Shown one piece after another: positions 25,992 through 35,612 of a stretch of DNA of 64,000 bases. How positions within the stretch are numbered: position 1 is the first letter of the stretch; each line of letters starts with the position of its first letter. Source of the DNA: Mucilaginibacter sp. PAMC 26640 (GTDB taxonomy: Bacteria > Bacteroidota > Bacteroidia > Sphingobacteriales > Sphingobacteriaceae); NCBI GenBank assembly GCA_001596135.1, contig CP014773.1, positions 2,728,001 to 2,792,000 of the forward strand, read 5' to 3'. The position numbers and the translations under genes are program-made. The notes under the pieces were generated by a model. That model made no database searches. It saw only the letters and a list, made by a program, of their open reading frames with translations, and was not told the DNA's origin.

Positions 25992-26160
25992 AATTCAAAT
26001 GTACTATATTTTTGCTAATTATTTTAGTTAAAAAATGAAAAAAAAATCAGGGTTGTGATAGGTTGGAAGGGCTGAGTTGTAAGAAATCTTGTCCAATTAT
26101 TATTCGCATGTAATAAACCTTTTTTAACATCTTTTCCCTCTCGGGGGGGCATTAATTCAC

Positions 26161-26192
26161 AAAAAAAGCCTGGCAGTAAAACTACCAGGCTT
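26161..26192 (-). terminator. Terminator of yidC
   Basis: Stem AAGCCTGGTAG / CTGCCAGGCTT (one mismatch) followed on the minus strand by seven T, about 50 bases after the yidC stop. Confidence 0.75.
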
Positions 26193-26243
26193 AAAATCTA
26201 TCTTTCGGGCTTTCGGTCATCCGACTGTCGGACTCCCAAAAAC

Positions 26244-28067
26244 CTACTTTTTCTTCGTCTGCACTTGTTGCTGCTGGCGCATCATTTCTTCCAGCTTTGC
26301 GCTGAAACCGGTTTTCTTTTTAGTATCCTCAGGTTTCTTTTTGTTCTCCTGGATCTGGGCGTGGATCTTTTTATCATCTACCATGAACTTGATCAGGTAC
26401 TGCTGTAAAAAGGTTAGCATATTGGCCAGGAAGTAGTAATAGTTCAAACCTGAAGGGTAGTTGTTCAGCGTGATGAGGAAAATCAGCGGGGTAATGTACC
26501 CTATGTATTTCATCTGCCCGGTTGCACCCGAGATCTGGTTATTGAAGTACGTATAGATCAACGTAGAGATCGTCATCAACAAACACATCAAGCTGATGTG
26601 CGATACACCAAATATAGGAGAGAACGTAATTACCGCATCGTAAGTCGACAAATCATGCATCCATAAAAAACTCTGTCCGCGCAGTTCAAACAAACTTGGG
26701 AAAAAACGGAAGAATGCAATTACAATTGGCATCTGTATCACCAGTGGCAAACAGCCTCCCAGTGGGTTTACACCGGCTTTTTTGTAAAGCTTCAGGTACT
26801 CCTGTTGTAACAGGGTAGGATTATCTTCGCCAACCTTAGTTTTGATCTCATCCATCTCCGGCTTTAGCACCCGCATCTTAGCCATAGATAAGTACGACTT
26901 ATAAGTAAGCGGCGATAACACCAGTTTAAGAATAATGGTCAATACCAGGATGATAATCCCGTAGTTCCAGTTAAATTTATTCAGGATATTAAAAATGGGT
27001 AACGTGGCAAACTGGTTAATATATTTTAACGGACCCGGGCCCAGGTTAACAATCTTTTGCAGATCATAACCCTGATCTTTTAAAGTAGAATAACGGTTTG
27101 GGCCGAAGTAAAACTGCAAAGGTGTTGCACCGGCAGCATCGCGGCCAAAGGCTAAATTAGCCTTCATTTGTTTTACGTCTGTAGTATCATTTACATCAAC
27201 ACTTACCGCCAGGCTCGATTTGCTGATGCCGCTGGTAGCGATTAATCCGTTAGAGAAGAAGTGCTGTTTAAACACTACCCACTGCAGTTTTTTGTCATTA
27301 ATGTCTTTAGCATCGTCTTTACCTTCGCTCAGGTAATCAACATCGTTCTCTGTGTTTTTATAGTAAACAGTAGAATACTGGCGCTCTTGCTTGATATCTT
27401 TTTCCTGTTTGTGAAGGCTTGCAGACCAGCTTACGTTTACCGTGCCGCTGTTAGCTATCACCTGGTCTAACCCTACCGGTTTAATGGTGAGACCCAGTTT
27501 AAATCCGGTACCTTTTAAGGTATAAATATAATCAATGTATTGGGTAGGGCTGTAACTAAGGCGCATGGTAAGCGATGATGAATCGCTGCCGGTAACTTTA
27601 AGTGTTTGTGTGCTTGGCTTAAAGTACAGGTCGTTGGTATTGATCTGCTTGCCGGCTGCATTAAAGTTGAGGCCAAAGCTATTGTTGGCACCACTAAACA
27701 AGATCAGTGGTTTTTTATCGAAGGTTTTAAATTTCTTCAGTTCAGCCTCAGCAACGCGGCCGCCTTTTGTTGAAATTTTTAGGCTAAGCTCATCGTTTTC
27801 GATGGTCACAAACTGATCGGCACCTACGGTTGCAGCGCCAAACGGGCTTTTTAAAACAGCCGAATCAACAGTAGCAGTCTTTTTTGTGGTATCAAATTTG
27901 GCTGTTGTGGCAGCTGCGGCAGGTTTGACGCCTGCTTTTTTCATCGAATCCAGGTGAACTCTTTCTTTCTCTTTTTTTATGTCAGCCTCGCTCGGCTTCA
28001 TAAAGTATATAGAGGCGCCCATGATGAGCATGATCAGGAATAATCCTGTAAACGTATTTCTATCCAT
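26244..28067 (-). CDS. yidC: Membrane protein insertase YidC
   Basis: A 607-residue long-form YidC of the Gram-negative type. An N-terminal helix (about 5-22) anchors a large periplasmic beta-supersandwich domain (about 75-340), followed by the conserved five-helix core from IFNILNKFNWNYGIIILVL onward, with the hydrophilic-groove arginine region SPLTYKSYLSMAKMRVLKPE and the GGCLPLVIQMPIVIAFFRFF segment. A basic, glutamine-rich tail ends the protein. It inserts membrane proteins with or after SecYEG. It lies 87 bases downstream of pyrG. The upstream region contains GTAAC-N16-GGTC (28109-28085, minus), a weak ECF-like match. Confidence 0.96.
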   Translation of the reverse strand: MDRNTFTGLFLIMLIMGASIYFMKPSEADIKKEKERVHLDSMKKAGVKPAAAATTAKFDTTKKTATVDSAVLKSPFGAATVGADQFVTIENDELSLKISTKGGRVAEAELKKFKTFDKKPLILFSGANNSFGLNFNAAGKQINTNDLYFKPSTQTLKVTGSDSSSLTMRLSYSPTQYIDYIYTLKGTGFKLGLTIKPVGLDQVIANSGTVNVSWSASLHKQEKDIKQERQYSTVYYKNTENDVDYLSEGKDDAKDINDKKLQWVVFKQHFFSNGLIATSGISKSSLAVSVDVNDTTDVKQMKANLAFGRDAAGATPLQFYFGPNRYSTLKDQGYDLQKIVNLGPGPLKYINQFATLPIFNILNKFNWNYGIIILVLTIILKLVLSPLTYKSYLSMAKMRVLKPEMDEIKTKVGEDNPTLLQQEYLKLYKKAGVNPLGGCLPLVIQMPIVIAFFRFFPSLFELRGQSFLWMHDLSTYDAVITFSPIFGVSHISLMCLLMTISTLIYTYFNNQISGATGQMKYIGYITPLIFLITLNNYPSGLNYYYFLANMLTFLQQYLIKFMVDDKKIHAQIQENKKKPEDTKKKTGFSAKLEEMMRQQQQVQTKKK

Positions 28068-28154
28068 TATCTAATATATCGTATGACCAAAGCCTGCAGG
28101 TTTTGTTACAACCGTAGGAGGGGTCAGCACACTTTTTTTATTGTTTTTACCGTA

Positions 28155-29765
28155 CTAATTCTTGCGGGCATAAGCCATCGAAGCGGCGACAAAGTTAATA
28201 AAAAGTGGATGCGGATTAGCAACTGTTGATTTTAATTCCGGGTGGAACTGTGCGCCCACAAAAAACGGGTGATTTTTCAACTCAACTACCTCAACCAAAC
28301 CGTTTTCCGGGTTGATGCCCGATGGCAGCAGGCCAGCCGTTTCGTATTGTTTCAGGTACTCGTTATTAAACTCGTAACGGTGGCGGTGCCGTTCGGTGAT
28401 ATGCGTGGTACCGTAAGCCAGTGCCGCTTTGCTGCCTTTTCTTAAATCGCATGGGTAAGATCCCAAACGCATGGTGCCACCTTTATTCACTACATGTTTT
28501 TGGTCCTCCATCATGGCGATAACCGGGTTAGGGGTATCAGGATTCATCTCTGTACTGCTCGCATCCTTTAAACTCAGCACATGGCGGCCAAATTCTACAA
28601 CTGCGCATTGCATGCCCAGGCAGATGCCGAAGAATGGAATATTATTTTCGCGCACATAGCGGATCGCCTCAATTTTACCCTCAAAACCGCGCTCGCCAAA
28701 ACCAGGTGCAACCAGTACGCCGTGCAGGCCTTTCAGTTTTTCAACCGCATTCTCCACTGTTAAGGCTTCGGATGGGATGTATTGTACTTTTACCTTGCAC
28801 TCGTTTTTAGCGCCGGCATGGATAAAAGATTCGATGATAGACTTGTAAGCGTCCGGCAGTTCCACATATTTACCTACCAGGCCAATGCGTACCTCTGAGG
28901 TAGGGTTTTTTAAACGACCAAGAAAATCTTTCCAGTTATCCAGGTTTGGCTCATTCTTGTGCGAGAGTTTCAATTTGGTTAATACCGTTTTATCCAGCTG
29001 TTCTTTCAGCATTAGCAACGGCACATCATATATAGTTGATGCATCCATGCTTTCGATCACTGCATTGATATTCACGTTACAAAACAGCGCAATTTTCTTT
29101 CTAATGTCGGCGTTGATATGGTGCTCGGTACGGCAAACCAAAATATCCGGCTGAATACCATACTCCAAAAGCATTTTTACCGAGTGCTGCGTAGGCTTGG
29201 TTTTCAATTCGCCTGCAGCAGCTAAATAAGGGATCAGCGTAAGGTGGATAACCAGTGCATTACCGCTGCCGGCTTCCCATTTAAACTGACGTACAGCTTC
29301 CACAAAGGGAAGGGACTCGATATCGCCCACCGTACCGCCAATTTCTGTAATTACGATGTCGTAGTCGCCGGTTTCGCCCAGGATACGCATATTGCGTTTG
29401 ATCTCGTCGGTAATATGGGGTACAACCTGTACGGTTTTACCTAAAAAAGCGCCTTCGCGTTCGCGGTTGATCACATTCTGGTAAATACGACCGGTTGTGA
29501 TGTTATTGGCTTTTGAGGTTGGGGTGTTTAAAAACCGCTCGTAATGACCAAGGTCCAGGTCGGTTTCTGCACCATCTTCAGTAACATAGCATTCGCCATG
29601 CTCGTAAGGGTTAAGCGTTCCCGGGTCAATGTTAATATAAGGGTCGAACTTTTGGATGGTAACGCGGTAACCGCGGGCCTGGAGGAGTTTAGCTAATGAG
29701 GCAGAAATAATGCCCTTGCCTAATGACGAGGTAACGCCACCCGTAACAAAAATGTATTTAGTCAT
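28155..29765 (-). CDS. pyrG: CTP synthase
   Basis: A 536-residue CTP synthase, aminating UTP with glutamine-derived ammonia. The synthetase domain begins [18 protein letters not shown] with the P-loop, and [19 protein letters not shown]-like sequence follows. The class I glutamine amidotransferase domain starts near 290, with the nucleophile in [11 protein letters not shown] (Cys near 384) and a terminal HPELKS (His near 516). Full length. A TACTTTTG promoter element lies about 60 bases upstream. Confidence 0.97.
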   Translation of the reverse strand: MTKYIFVTGGVTSSLGKGIISASLAKLLQARGYRVTIQKFDPYINIDPGTLNPYEHGECYVTEDGAETDLDLGHYERFLNTPTSKANNITTGRIYQNVINREREGAFLGKTVQVVPHITDEIKRNMRILGETGDYDIVITEIGGTVGDIESLPFVEAVRQFKWEAGSGNALVIHLTLIPYLAAAGELKTKPTQHSVKMLLEYGIQPDILVCRTEHHINADIRKKIALFCNVNINAVIESMDASTIYDVPLLMLKEQLDKTVLTKLKLSHKNEPNLDNWKDFLGRLKNPTSEVRIGLVGKYVELPDAYKSIIESFIHAGAKNECKVKVQYIPSEALTVENAVEKLKGLHGVLVAPGFGERGFEGKIEAIRYVRENNIPFFGICLGMQCAVVEFGRHVLSLKDASSTEMNPDTPNPVIAMMEDQKHVVNKGGTMRLGSYPCDLRKGSKAALAYGTTHITERHRHRYEFNNEYLKQYETAGLLPSGINPENGLVEVVELKNHPFFVGAQFHPELKSTVANPHPLFINFVAASMAYARKN

Positions 29766-29826
29766 GAGATTTTTTGAAATCCCGGCAGTGCAAATGCGCC
29801 CCTTGCCGATGTTTGTGTACGGGGTA

Positions 29827-29834
29827 CAAAAGTA
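29827..29834 (-). promoter_or_regulatory. Candidate pyrG -7 promoter element
   Basis: TACTTTTG on the minus strand matches TAnnTTTG fully. Transcription would begin near 29820, giving a leader of about 55 bases; I see no attenuator stem in it. Confidence 0.5.
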
Positions 29835-29847
29835 GGAAAAAAAGCGG

Positions 29848-29905
29848 GATTTGCAGCCTAGAAATGTAAATGTGGAAAAGCAGGAGACGTGGACTGGCCT
29901 TACCT
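29848..29905. repeat. Copy A of a roughly 58-bp dispersed direct repeat
   Basis: GGATTTGCAGCC...AAATGTAAATGTGGAAAAGC...GACGTGG is repeated with about 85 percent identity at 31386-31443. In the frame that reads GFAAYKCECGNAGDVD at copy B, this copy reads GFAA[15 protein letters not shown]. It lies in the 442-base region between pyrG and the NHL lipoprotein; the rest of that region holds no gene I can support. Confidence 0.55.
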
Positions 29906-30207
29906 TAATAAACCGCTAGTAGGATGAACATTTAGCCCCTGTTTAGCATTTTCACTGTGCCATTATCGTAAAATGCCTGAACCAATATAAGAATCTTCTG
30001 CTAAATTATCTGTTCTGCGATGAACACCGACTGTAAACTCACACTGCGTGCGAGGCGCGGTAAAAGCAAATGTTTACACGTTTTAGGATACAATTTTAAA
30101 ATGTGCTTATGAGTGTTGAAGGCATGTTATAACTTGGTGCTATTCAGTACCATACCTGCCAGGGTGTAGTTGCCTATATAATTGCTCACATACCGATTAC
30201 TACTCAT

Positions 30208-31248
30208 ATGAAAAAAGCTATTTACAAATCAATTGCCGTGTTGTTGATAACAAGCATCATCTTAATTTACCCGGCATGCAGAAAAGATGAATTGATTAAG
30301 CCCGCCAGCACAGAAGTTGCAGACCCGGTACTGAAGAATGCGAAGCAGGCATCGCTTATCATCAGTAATCCAATCATTGTAAGCACGTTTGTAAAAAATG
30401 CATTTGGTAACAGGATCTGTAGCGATGGAACTGGTAATTTGTATACTACTATATCTAATGAAGGTGTATTTAAAATTAGCCCAACAGGCGTAGTAACTCC
30501 TTTTTATATTAAAAGAGCAAATTTTTTCGGTATTAAGGCAGCAAAGAACGGCGATATCTACGTAACAATGGGGGCCGAAAATATGGTAGCAAAAATATCA
30601 CAGAAGGGTGTTTTTACCCCTATCAATGTAAGTGTGGGGCTGCAATCGCCGTATGATTTGGCAGTGGCGCCTGACAATACTTTGTACATAGCGGATACAG
30701 GCCATAACAGAATTGTCAAAGTTACCCCAGACGGTATATCATCTGTGCTTGCCGGAGCCGGCGTTGAAGGCTTACGCGATGGTTTAGGCACTGCCGCAAC
30801 CTTTAATAATTTAACCACCATAAAGCTTTCTGCAGATGGTTTTCTTTGGGTAATAAACGGAAATGTCACCAGGCCGTACAAAAGTGTAAGGCGGGTAACA
30901 CTGCAGGGTGCAGTAACTACCATTAAAGTGATTCCCTTTGTATTTGGTAATGACGAAATTCAAAATACGCTCATAACTGATGTGGCGATTGCAAAAAGGG
31001 ACAAAAATTTTAACAGGTCGCCTCAGGAGAACTTGTTTTTGACTTACCTGATTGCCAAAGTAACGCACATGACCACAACTGGCGTGGAGACACCGATATC
31101 TCAAAATACTGTTTTTCAAGTTACGGATGGCCCAATTGAAACGGCAGAATTCGGCGGTAGTTCGGGCATTTGTCTTAACGATAATAAAATGTATATTCTT
31201 GACAATCATTTCAATGTGATTAGAAAATTAATCAAAACCGATAAGTAA
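30208..31248 (+). CDS. NHL-repeat beta-propeller lipoprotein
   Basis: A 346-residue exported protein. The leader MKKAIYKSIAVLLITSIILI is followed by YPAC, a lipobox with cysteine at 24. The body holds NHL-type blades such as LYIADTGHNRIVKVTPDG (about 151-168) and SPYDLAVAPDNTLYIAD. Such propellers are binding modules on the Bacteroidota cell surface, often near polysaccharide-use genes; no SusCD pair is present here, so no ligand is proposed. Flanked on both sides by copies of the repeat at 29848 and 31386. Confidence 0.82.
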   Translation: MKKAIYKSIAVLLITSIILIYPACRKDELIKPASTEVADPVLKNAKQASLIISNPIIVSTFVKNAFGNRICSDGTGNLYTTISNEGVFKISPTGVVTPFYIKRANFFGIKAAKNGDIYVTMGAENMVAKISQKGVFTPINVSVGLQSPYDLAVAPDNTLYIADTGHNRIVKVTPDGISSVLAGAGVEGLRDGLGTAATFNNLTTIKLSADGFLWVINGNVTRPYKSVRRVTLQGAVTTIKVIPFVFGNDEIQNTLITDVAIAKRDKNFNRSPQENLFLTYLIAKVTHMTTTGVETPISQNTVFQVTDGPIETAEFGGSSGICLNDNKMYILDNHFNVIRKLIKTDK

Positions 31249-31292
31249 GGCGGATTTAAGCAATTAGTCGGTGCAGTGGAAATATCAACCAG

Positions 31293-31460
31293 ATGCCGGT
31301 TTCAGAGTTTTACAGTGAAACACCGGATATATGCCAACACAATCAGGAGTGGTGCGGTGAAAACACCGACCACAGGCTGGAAACGGGATTTGCGGCCTAT
31401 AAATGTGAATGTGGAAATGCAGGGGACGTGGATCTGCCTTGCCTGGAAAACCAATCATAG
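31293..31460 (+). other. Short cysteine-containing open frame carrying repeat copy B
   Basis: A 55-residue open frame, MPVSEFYSETPDICQHNQEW at its start and CECGNAGDVDLPCLENQS at its end, lies between the NHL gene and the acyltransferase. Its last 25 codons coincide with repeat copy B (31386-31443). Several of the differences from copy A fall in third codon positions without changing the residue (gcg/gca, ggg/gga, gat/gac, ctg/ctt), which hints at coding ancestry. I recognise no family; it may be a gene fragment. Confidence 0.3.
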
Positions 31461-31513
31461 GCTTATAGAATTGCTTAGTTAATAACTATATTGCTGATCA
31501 ATAAGCCACCACT

Positions 31514-32077
31514 ATGAGCAAACATATTTTTGATCGGCTAAAGGCCGGAGAGCTGGTCATGCTGGATGATCCGGAAATACATAAGGTTAATGCGATTTTT
31601 ACGCGGACCCTAGCCTTAATACCATCACTAAATGCAGCAACCAGTAATGAAGAAGTTCGGAATAAGTTTAGCGGGATAATTTGCAGCGATATAGATGAAA
31701 GTACGGTATTGATTGCTCCGATATATACCAATTTCGGCCGTTTTATTAAGCTTGGCAAGGATGTATTTATTAATCATGCCTGCTCATTTCTCGATCTGGG
31801 CAGCATCACGCTGGAAGACCACGTTCTGATCGGCCCCAAAGTGAACTTGATCACTGAAAACCATCCCATGGACCCCGCAACAAGAAGAGGCTTAGTTTGC
31901 AAACCTATATTGATCAAAAGAAAAGCCTGGATTGGGGCCGGTGCTACAATACTGCCGGGAGTCACGGTTGGCGAAAATGCCATTGTTGCCGCAGGGGCGG
32001 TAGTAAGTAAAGATGTGCCCGATAACACGGTGGTTGGCGGGGTTCCTGCGAAAGTTATTAAGGTAATTGATGCCTAA
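31514..32077 (+). CDS. Hexapeptide-repeat acyltransferase (maltose O-acetyltransferase type)
   Basis: A 187-residue left-handed beta-helix acyltransferase. It has an N-terminal helical cap, hexapeptide turns from about residue 75, the substrate-loop motif [11 protein letters not shown] (about 115-125) with the catalytic histidine, and the typical end [24 protein letters not shown]...GGVPAKVIK. CoA-dependent acetylation of a sugar or similar small hydroxyl compound is expected; the substrate is unknown. Convergent with the M23 peptidase gene. Confidence 0.88.
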   Translation: MSKHIFDRLKAGELVMLDDPEIHKVNAIFTRTLALIPSLNAATSNEEVRNKFSGIICSDIDESTVLIAPIYTNFGRFIKLGKDVFINHACSFLDLGSITLEDHVLIGPKVNLITENHPMDPATRRGLVCKPILIKRKAWIGAGATILPGVTVGENAIVAAGAVVSKDVPDNTVVGGVPAKVIKVIDA

Positions 32078-32118
32078 CGTGATCGATCAAAGCTTCAAAT
32101 ATTAGCAGGATGGTGCGT

Positions 32119-32152
32119 GAAATGCGGTATGAAAAATTTAATGCCGCATTTC
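32119..32152. terminator. Stem between convergent acyltransferase and M23 genes
   Basis: GAAATGCGG and CCGCATTTC form a perfect 9-base stem around a 16-base AT-rich loop. It lies 42 bases after one stop and 7 bases after the other, so it may stop both transcripts, though the T tracts are poor. Confidence 0.5.
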
Positions 32153-32158
32153 ATTACG

Positions 32159-33475
32159 CTACTGTTCTATCCAACCCGTTTCCTCCTTATTTTTCACCAA
32201 GGCATATTTTCCATAGGTAGCTAGAAGGCTTACTTTTTCACCAGCATTTAATGTTTTTTTGCTTGGTGCGTTGGCGCTGTCGGGTGCATCATAGAGCTGC
32301 TGATTGCCTTTAAGGGTGATGATGCGAATATTACTTGCTTCGGTAACCAGTTTGCTGCTGATGAAGCCCATTTGTCCGTCGGGCAGGGCAATTTTATACC
32401 AACCCGCTGTGGCGGCATCTACTTTTAAGGCAGTGTTAAGTGCAAGCGTTTGCAAGACTACGGCCTTGTCGGATGGTATGCTATACAGCCTGGTGCTTTT
32501 AGCGTTGGTACGTACGGTGGCATTCAGGTTTTCCAGGTTGGCAGCTATTGGGAGCGGTTGCCTGGTTTCTTTATTTATAAACACGAACGGGTCGATAGCG
32601 CCACCGTTTGTATAAATCCCGAAATGCAGGTGCGGCGGCGTAGTGCGGGCATTCCCGGTATTACCCACCAGGCCAAGCGTATCACCAATGGAAACTGTTT
32701 GTCCGTTTTGCACCAGCTGCACATCCAGATGGGCGTAATACAAATTGTAGTCGGCATTGTCTGGCCGCATGAATACTACATTACCACCAAGGTTGTTAAC
32801 GCCAACATTGGTCACCGTTCCATTTGCGGCTGCAATGGCCGGTGTGCGTTTGGGGGCAAAAATGTCTATCCCTTCATGCTTGCGGCCGCCTTCGTCGCGG
32901 CCGTCGCCCCAAAAACTGCCGATGTTTGGCTTGCCGGATGCCGCTACCGGGAAACCCAACGAAGGACCGGCAGTCACGGTGAGCGTATACTCCCCGCTGC
33001 GCAACAACTCCGGCTGGAGGCGCAGGATGTACTTACTGGTTTGCTTTACTTCAAATTCAAGCACAGCGCCAAGGGTATCTGCCGATGTTGCCAATTTTGA
33101 CTGATCGGGCAGGTTTTCCAGGAACAGATCGAGATAGATGTTGAAATTGGTAGCTGGTTTTTTGGTGATGGCGATGCGCAGTTTTTGCCCCCTTTTGGCT
33201 TCGAAGCGTAATGCCGTGCCACCTGCTTTTTCATCAGAGAAGTAGCCGGTCTCTTTGTAAGGGATATTGATATTAAGCGGCTTGCTGATAACTGCATCCG
33301 CATACTGCAGCCAGGCGTTGCCCAATGCAGTATTGGCTAATCCAGCATCTTTAAGCTTTTGGCCATACGCATCATGTGGCGAAAGTTTTTTAAATAAGGC
33401 CAATGGGCCACGTTTGCTGCAGGAGCTTGCCACGACAGATAAAAGGAAGATGGCTGCGAGTTTGCTTTTTAACAT
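32159..33475 (-). CDS. M23 metallopeptidase lipoprotein with SH3-like domain
   Basis: A 438-residue cell-wall hydrolase candidate. The leader MLKSKLAAIFLLSVVASSC ends in a lipobox cysteine at 19. A middle domain of unknown type precedes the M23 domain (about 185-300) with the zinc ligands in HEGIDIFAP (H and D), YYAHLD and PHLHFGIY. Residues about 320-438 resemble bacterial SH3 modules (LYSIPSDKAVVLQTL, GWYKIALPDGQMGFI), which bind peptidoglycan. All metal ligands are present, so it should be an active endopeptidase rather than an EnvC-like scaffold. Confidence 0.9.
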   Translation of the reverse strand: MLKSKLAAIFLLSVVASSCSKRGPLALFKKLSPHDAYGQKLKDAGLANTALGNAWLQYADAVISKPLNINIPYKETGYFSDEKAGGTALRFEAKRGQKLRIAITKKPATNFNIYLDLFLENLPDQSKLATSADTLGAVLEFEVKQTSKYILRLQPELLRSGEYTLTVTAGPSLGFPVAASGKPNIGSFWGDGRDEGGRKHEGIDIFAPKRTPAIAAANGTVTNVGVNNLGGNVVFMRPDNADYNLYYAHLDVQLVQNGQTVSIGDTLGLVGNTGNARTTPPHLHFGIYTNGGAIDPFVFINKETRQPLPIAANLENLNATVRTNAKSTRLYSIPSDKAVVLQTLALNTALKVDAATAGWYKIALPDGQMGFISSKLVTEASNIRIITLKGNQQLYDAPDSANAPSKKTLNAGEKVSLLATYGKYALVKNKEETGWIEQ

Positions 33476-33935
33476 AATGGTTTGTTATTTAAGCAAACCT
33501 GTTGTAGGGTGGAAAGTTTTAGCGGATAGAACATTGGGGGCAGTCTTGAACCTTCTCAATAAGCTGTAATGCATCAAACGCATATTTGCAACCTGGTTTG
33601 AGTTGCTGCCGGGTCAGCAGTATGCCTGATTTTTTTGCGTTGTTTGGATTTATTTCTACAGTTGCGTTCGAACAATCAGATCATGCTATCGGCGAGCAGT
33701 CTGGCAGGGTTAACGTGTTTACTTTTGATTGTAATTAGTTTACTTATTATCAACTGTTTATGAAAGGTTAATATTAAATTAGGTTAAGTTGTTAATCCTG
33801 TTGTCGGTTTAATATGATATTATATTGCTCCGGACGGCCAGAGGTGCAGCCACGGGCTGGACCCATATTCAGGAAAATGTTTATATTTATCCCGGGCTCA
33901 ATGCAAGCCGAAATTCACATCCGTTATTTGCAACA
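33476..33935. other. Intergenic region with no supported gene
   Basis: This 460-base stretch between divergent genes has no protein-like frame. The open frame before 33936 in frame with the glycosyltransferase reads MLRTARGAATGWTHIQ, which looks like non-coding sequence. AGGTTAA occurs twice at about 33765 and 33781. Confidence 0.4.
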
Positions 33936-34832
33936 ATGGCCAAAATTGGTTTAGTTACCGTTTTATTTAAAAGCGACGATGTTTTAAAGGATTTTCTGGA
34001 GAGCTTGTCGATCCAGTCGTTTAAAGATTACCACCTCTACATTATTGATAACTCTGTAAGTGCCGGCACGGACAGCTTATTAAGCGTGCTATTAAAGCAA
34101 TACCCTATTCCGGCATACACCCATATTAAGAATGAAGGGAACGCCGGTGTGGCTGCTGCCAATAACCAGGGTATGCGCTTAAGCATGCAGCAGGGTGACG
34201 ATTTTGTTTTGTTGTTGAATAATGATATTGCCTTTTCGCAATCGTTCCTGTTGGAGCGGCTGGTGGGGTATGCTGCGGAGCGAAAGGAGGACATGGTGAT
34301 CCCCAAAATACTTTATTACGGCACCCGGAAGATCTGGCTGGCCGGAGGTGAGTTTATCCATTGGAAAGGCACTTCTATCACGATAGGCGATAAGGAGGAG
34401 GATGCGGAGATCTATAACCGGGAACATTATTTCGATTATGCACCAACCTGTTTTATGCTGTTGAGCCGAAAGGTGATAGCAGCAGTTGGCTATATGGATG
34501 AGGCCTATTTTGTGTATTATGATGACAATGACTACGTGATGCGGGCCATTCGTAAAGGCTTCAGGATATTTTACATGCCGGATATCGAGGTGTTCCACAA
34601 GGTCTCATTCAGCACGGGTGGCTCGGAATCTTTGTTCTCCATTTATTACCTCAACCGTAACCGCATCTACTTTATCCGTAAGTTTTATAAGTTCCCTATC
34701 CGGCAGATCGCATTAGGGCAGATGATCCTCAGCAAGTTCATCCGGTATGTGTTCTATTACAATAAAGATAGAAAGCAACAATTGGCCAGGGCGGTGAAAG
34801 AAGGCTTTTCGATCACAGTGCCAGGCAAATAA
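33936..34832 (+). CDS. Family 2 glycosyltransferase (rhamnosyl/galactosyl type)
   Basis: A 298-residue cytoplasmic GT2. The start at 33936 gives MAKIGLVTVLFKSDDVLKDF, the usual beginning; an earlier in-frame start adds 37 unlikely residues. Motifs are the donor-site VTVLFKSDD, LLLNNDIAF (about 93-101) as the DxD equivalent, and FDYAPTCFMLLSR...MDEAYFVYYDDNDYVMRA (about 167-205), as in WcaE/RfbN-like enzymes. The C-terminal third (SIYYLNRNRIYFIRKFYKF) is typical of this subfamily. Role in surface polysaccharide is inferred; no polysaccharide cluster surrounds it. Confidence 0.88.
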   Translation: MAKIGLVTVLFKSDDVLKDFLESLSIQSFKDYHLYIIDNSVSAGTDSLLSVLLKQYPIPAYTHIKNEGNAGVAAANNQGMRLSMQQGDDFVLLLNNDIAFSQSFLLERLVGYAAERKEDMVIPKILYYGTRKIWLAGGEFIHWKGTSITIGDKEEDAEIYNREHYFDYAPTCFMLLSRKVIAAVGYMDEAYFVYYDDNDYVMRAIRKGFRIFYMPDIEVFHKVSFSTGGSESLFSIYYLNRNRIYFIRKFYKFPIRQIALGQMILSKFIRYVFYYNKDRKQQLARAVKEGFSITVPGK

Positions 34833-34876
34833 TTTCCGCCATAGTTAACATTTTGTTCCCCTTCAGGGGCAGGGAG

Positions 34877-35491
34877 CTAAAATAATCCGTTGATCTCGCG
34901 CTCAATTTTTTCTACAATGCTGGCCATATCTTCCGTGTTGTTAGCAAAATCAAGGTTGTCTTTATCGAGCACCAGCAGTTTACCCAGCTTATAACCTTTT
35001 ATCCACTTGTCGTATTTCTCGTTAAGTTTAGAAAGGTAATCTATCCGGATACCAATCTCATATTCCCGGCCCCGACGCTGAATATTATTGACCAGGGTGG
35101 GAACCGATGCTTTCAGATAAACCAGCAAATCCGGCGGTTTGATGAACTCGGTGATGTTATCGAACATGGCCTCATAATTTTCATAATCGCGGGTAGTCAT
35201 CAGTCCCATATCATGAAGGTTTTCCGCAAAGATGTAGGCATCCTCGTAAATGGTACGGTCCTGGATAATGTTGCGGCCGCTGCGCTGAATTTCCACAATC
35301 TGGCGGTATCGGCTATTTAAGAAATAGATCTGGAGGTTAAAGCTCCACCGTTTCATTTCGCTATAAAAATCTTCCAGATAGGGGTTATTATCCACCGCCT
35401 CGTACAGGGGTTCCCATCCGTAATTTTTCGCCAGCATCTCGGTAAGTGTAGTTTTACCAGCGCCAATATTTCCTACAATAGCTATGTGCAT
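34877..35491 (-). CDS. Deoxynucleoside kinase
   Basis: A 204-residue dNK-family kinase salvaging purine or pyrimidine deoxynucleosides. The P-loop is GNIGAGKTT (7-15), the substrate segment is EAVDNNPYLEDFY (about 36-48), the DRx motif is QDRTIYEDA (about 77-85) and the lid is QRRGREYE (about 138-145). Specificity (dA, dG or dC) cannot be read by eye. It lies about 120 bases downstream of trpS. Confidence 0.9.
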   Translation of the reverse strand: MHIAIVGNIGAGKTTLTEMLAKNYGWEPLYEAVDNNPYLEDFYSEMKRWSFNLQIYFLNSRYRQIVEIQRSGRNIIQDRTIYEDAYIFAENLHDMGLMTTRDYENYEAMFDNITEFIKPPDLLVYLKASVPTLVNNIQRRGREYEIGIRIDYLSKLNEKYDKWIKGYKLGKLLVLDKDNLDFANNTEDMASIVEKIEREINGLF

Positions 35492-35612
35492 GTGATATTT
35501 TGTCTGAATCAGAATTTTCCGAATTTACAGAATTAGCAGAATGTTTTGTGAAGCCTTGCCTGAATTCTGAAAATTTTCTAATTCTGAAAATTCCGAATCA
35601 GACTTCCGACCT

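Noticed and set aside
30811-31209. 132-residue frame antisense to the NHL lipoprotein
   Set aside because: It lies wholly inside a gene with clear family motifs on the other strand and has no recognisable domain.
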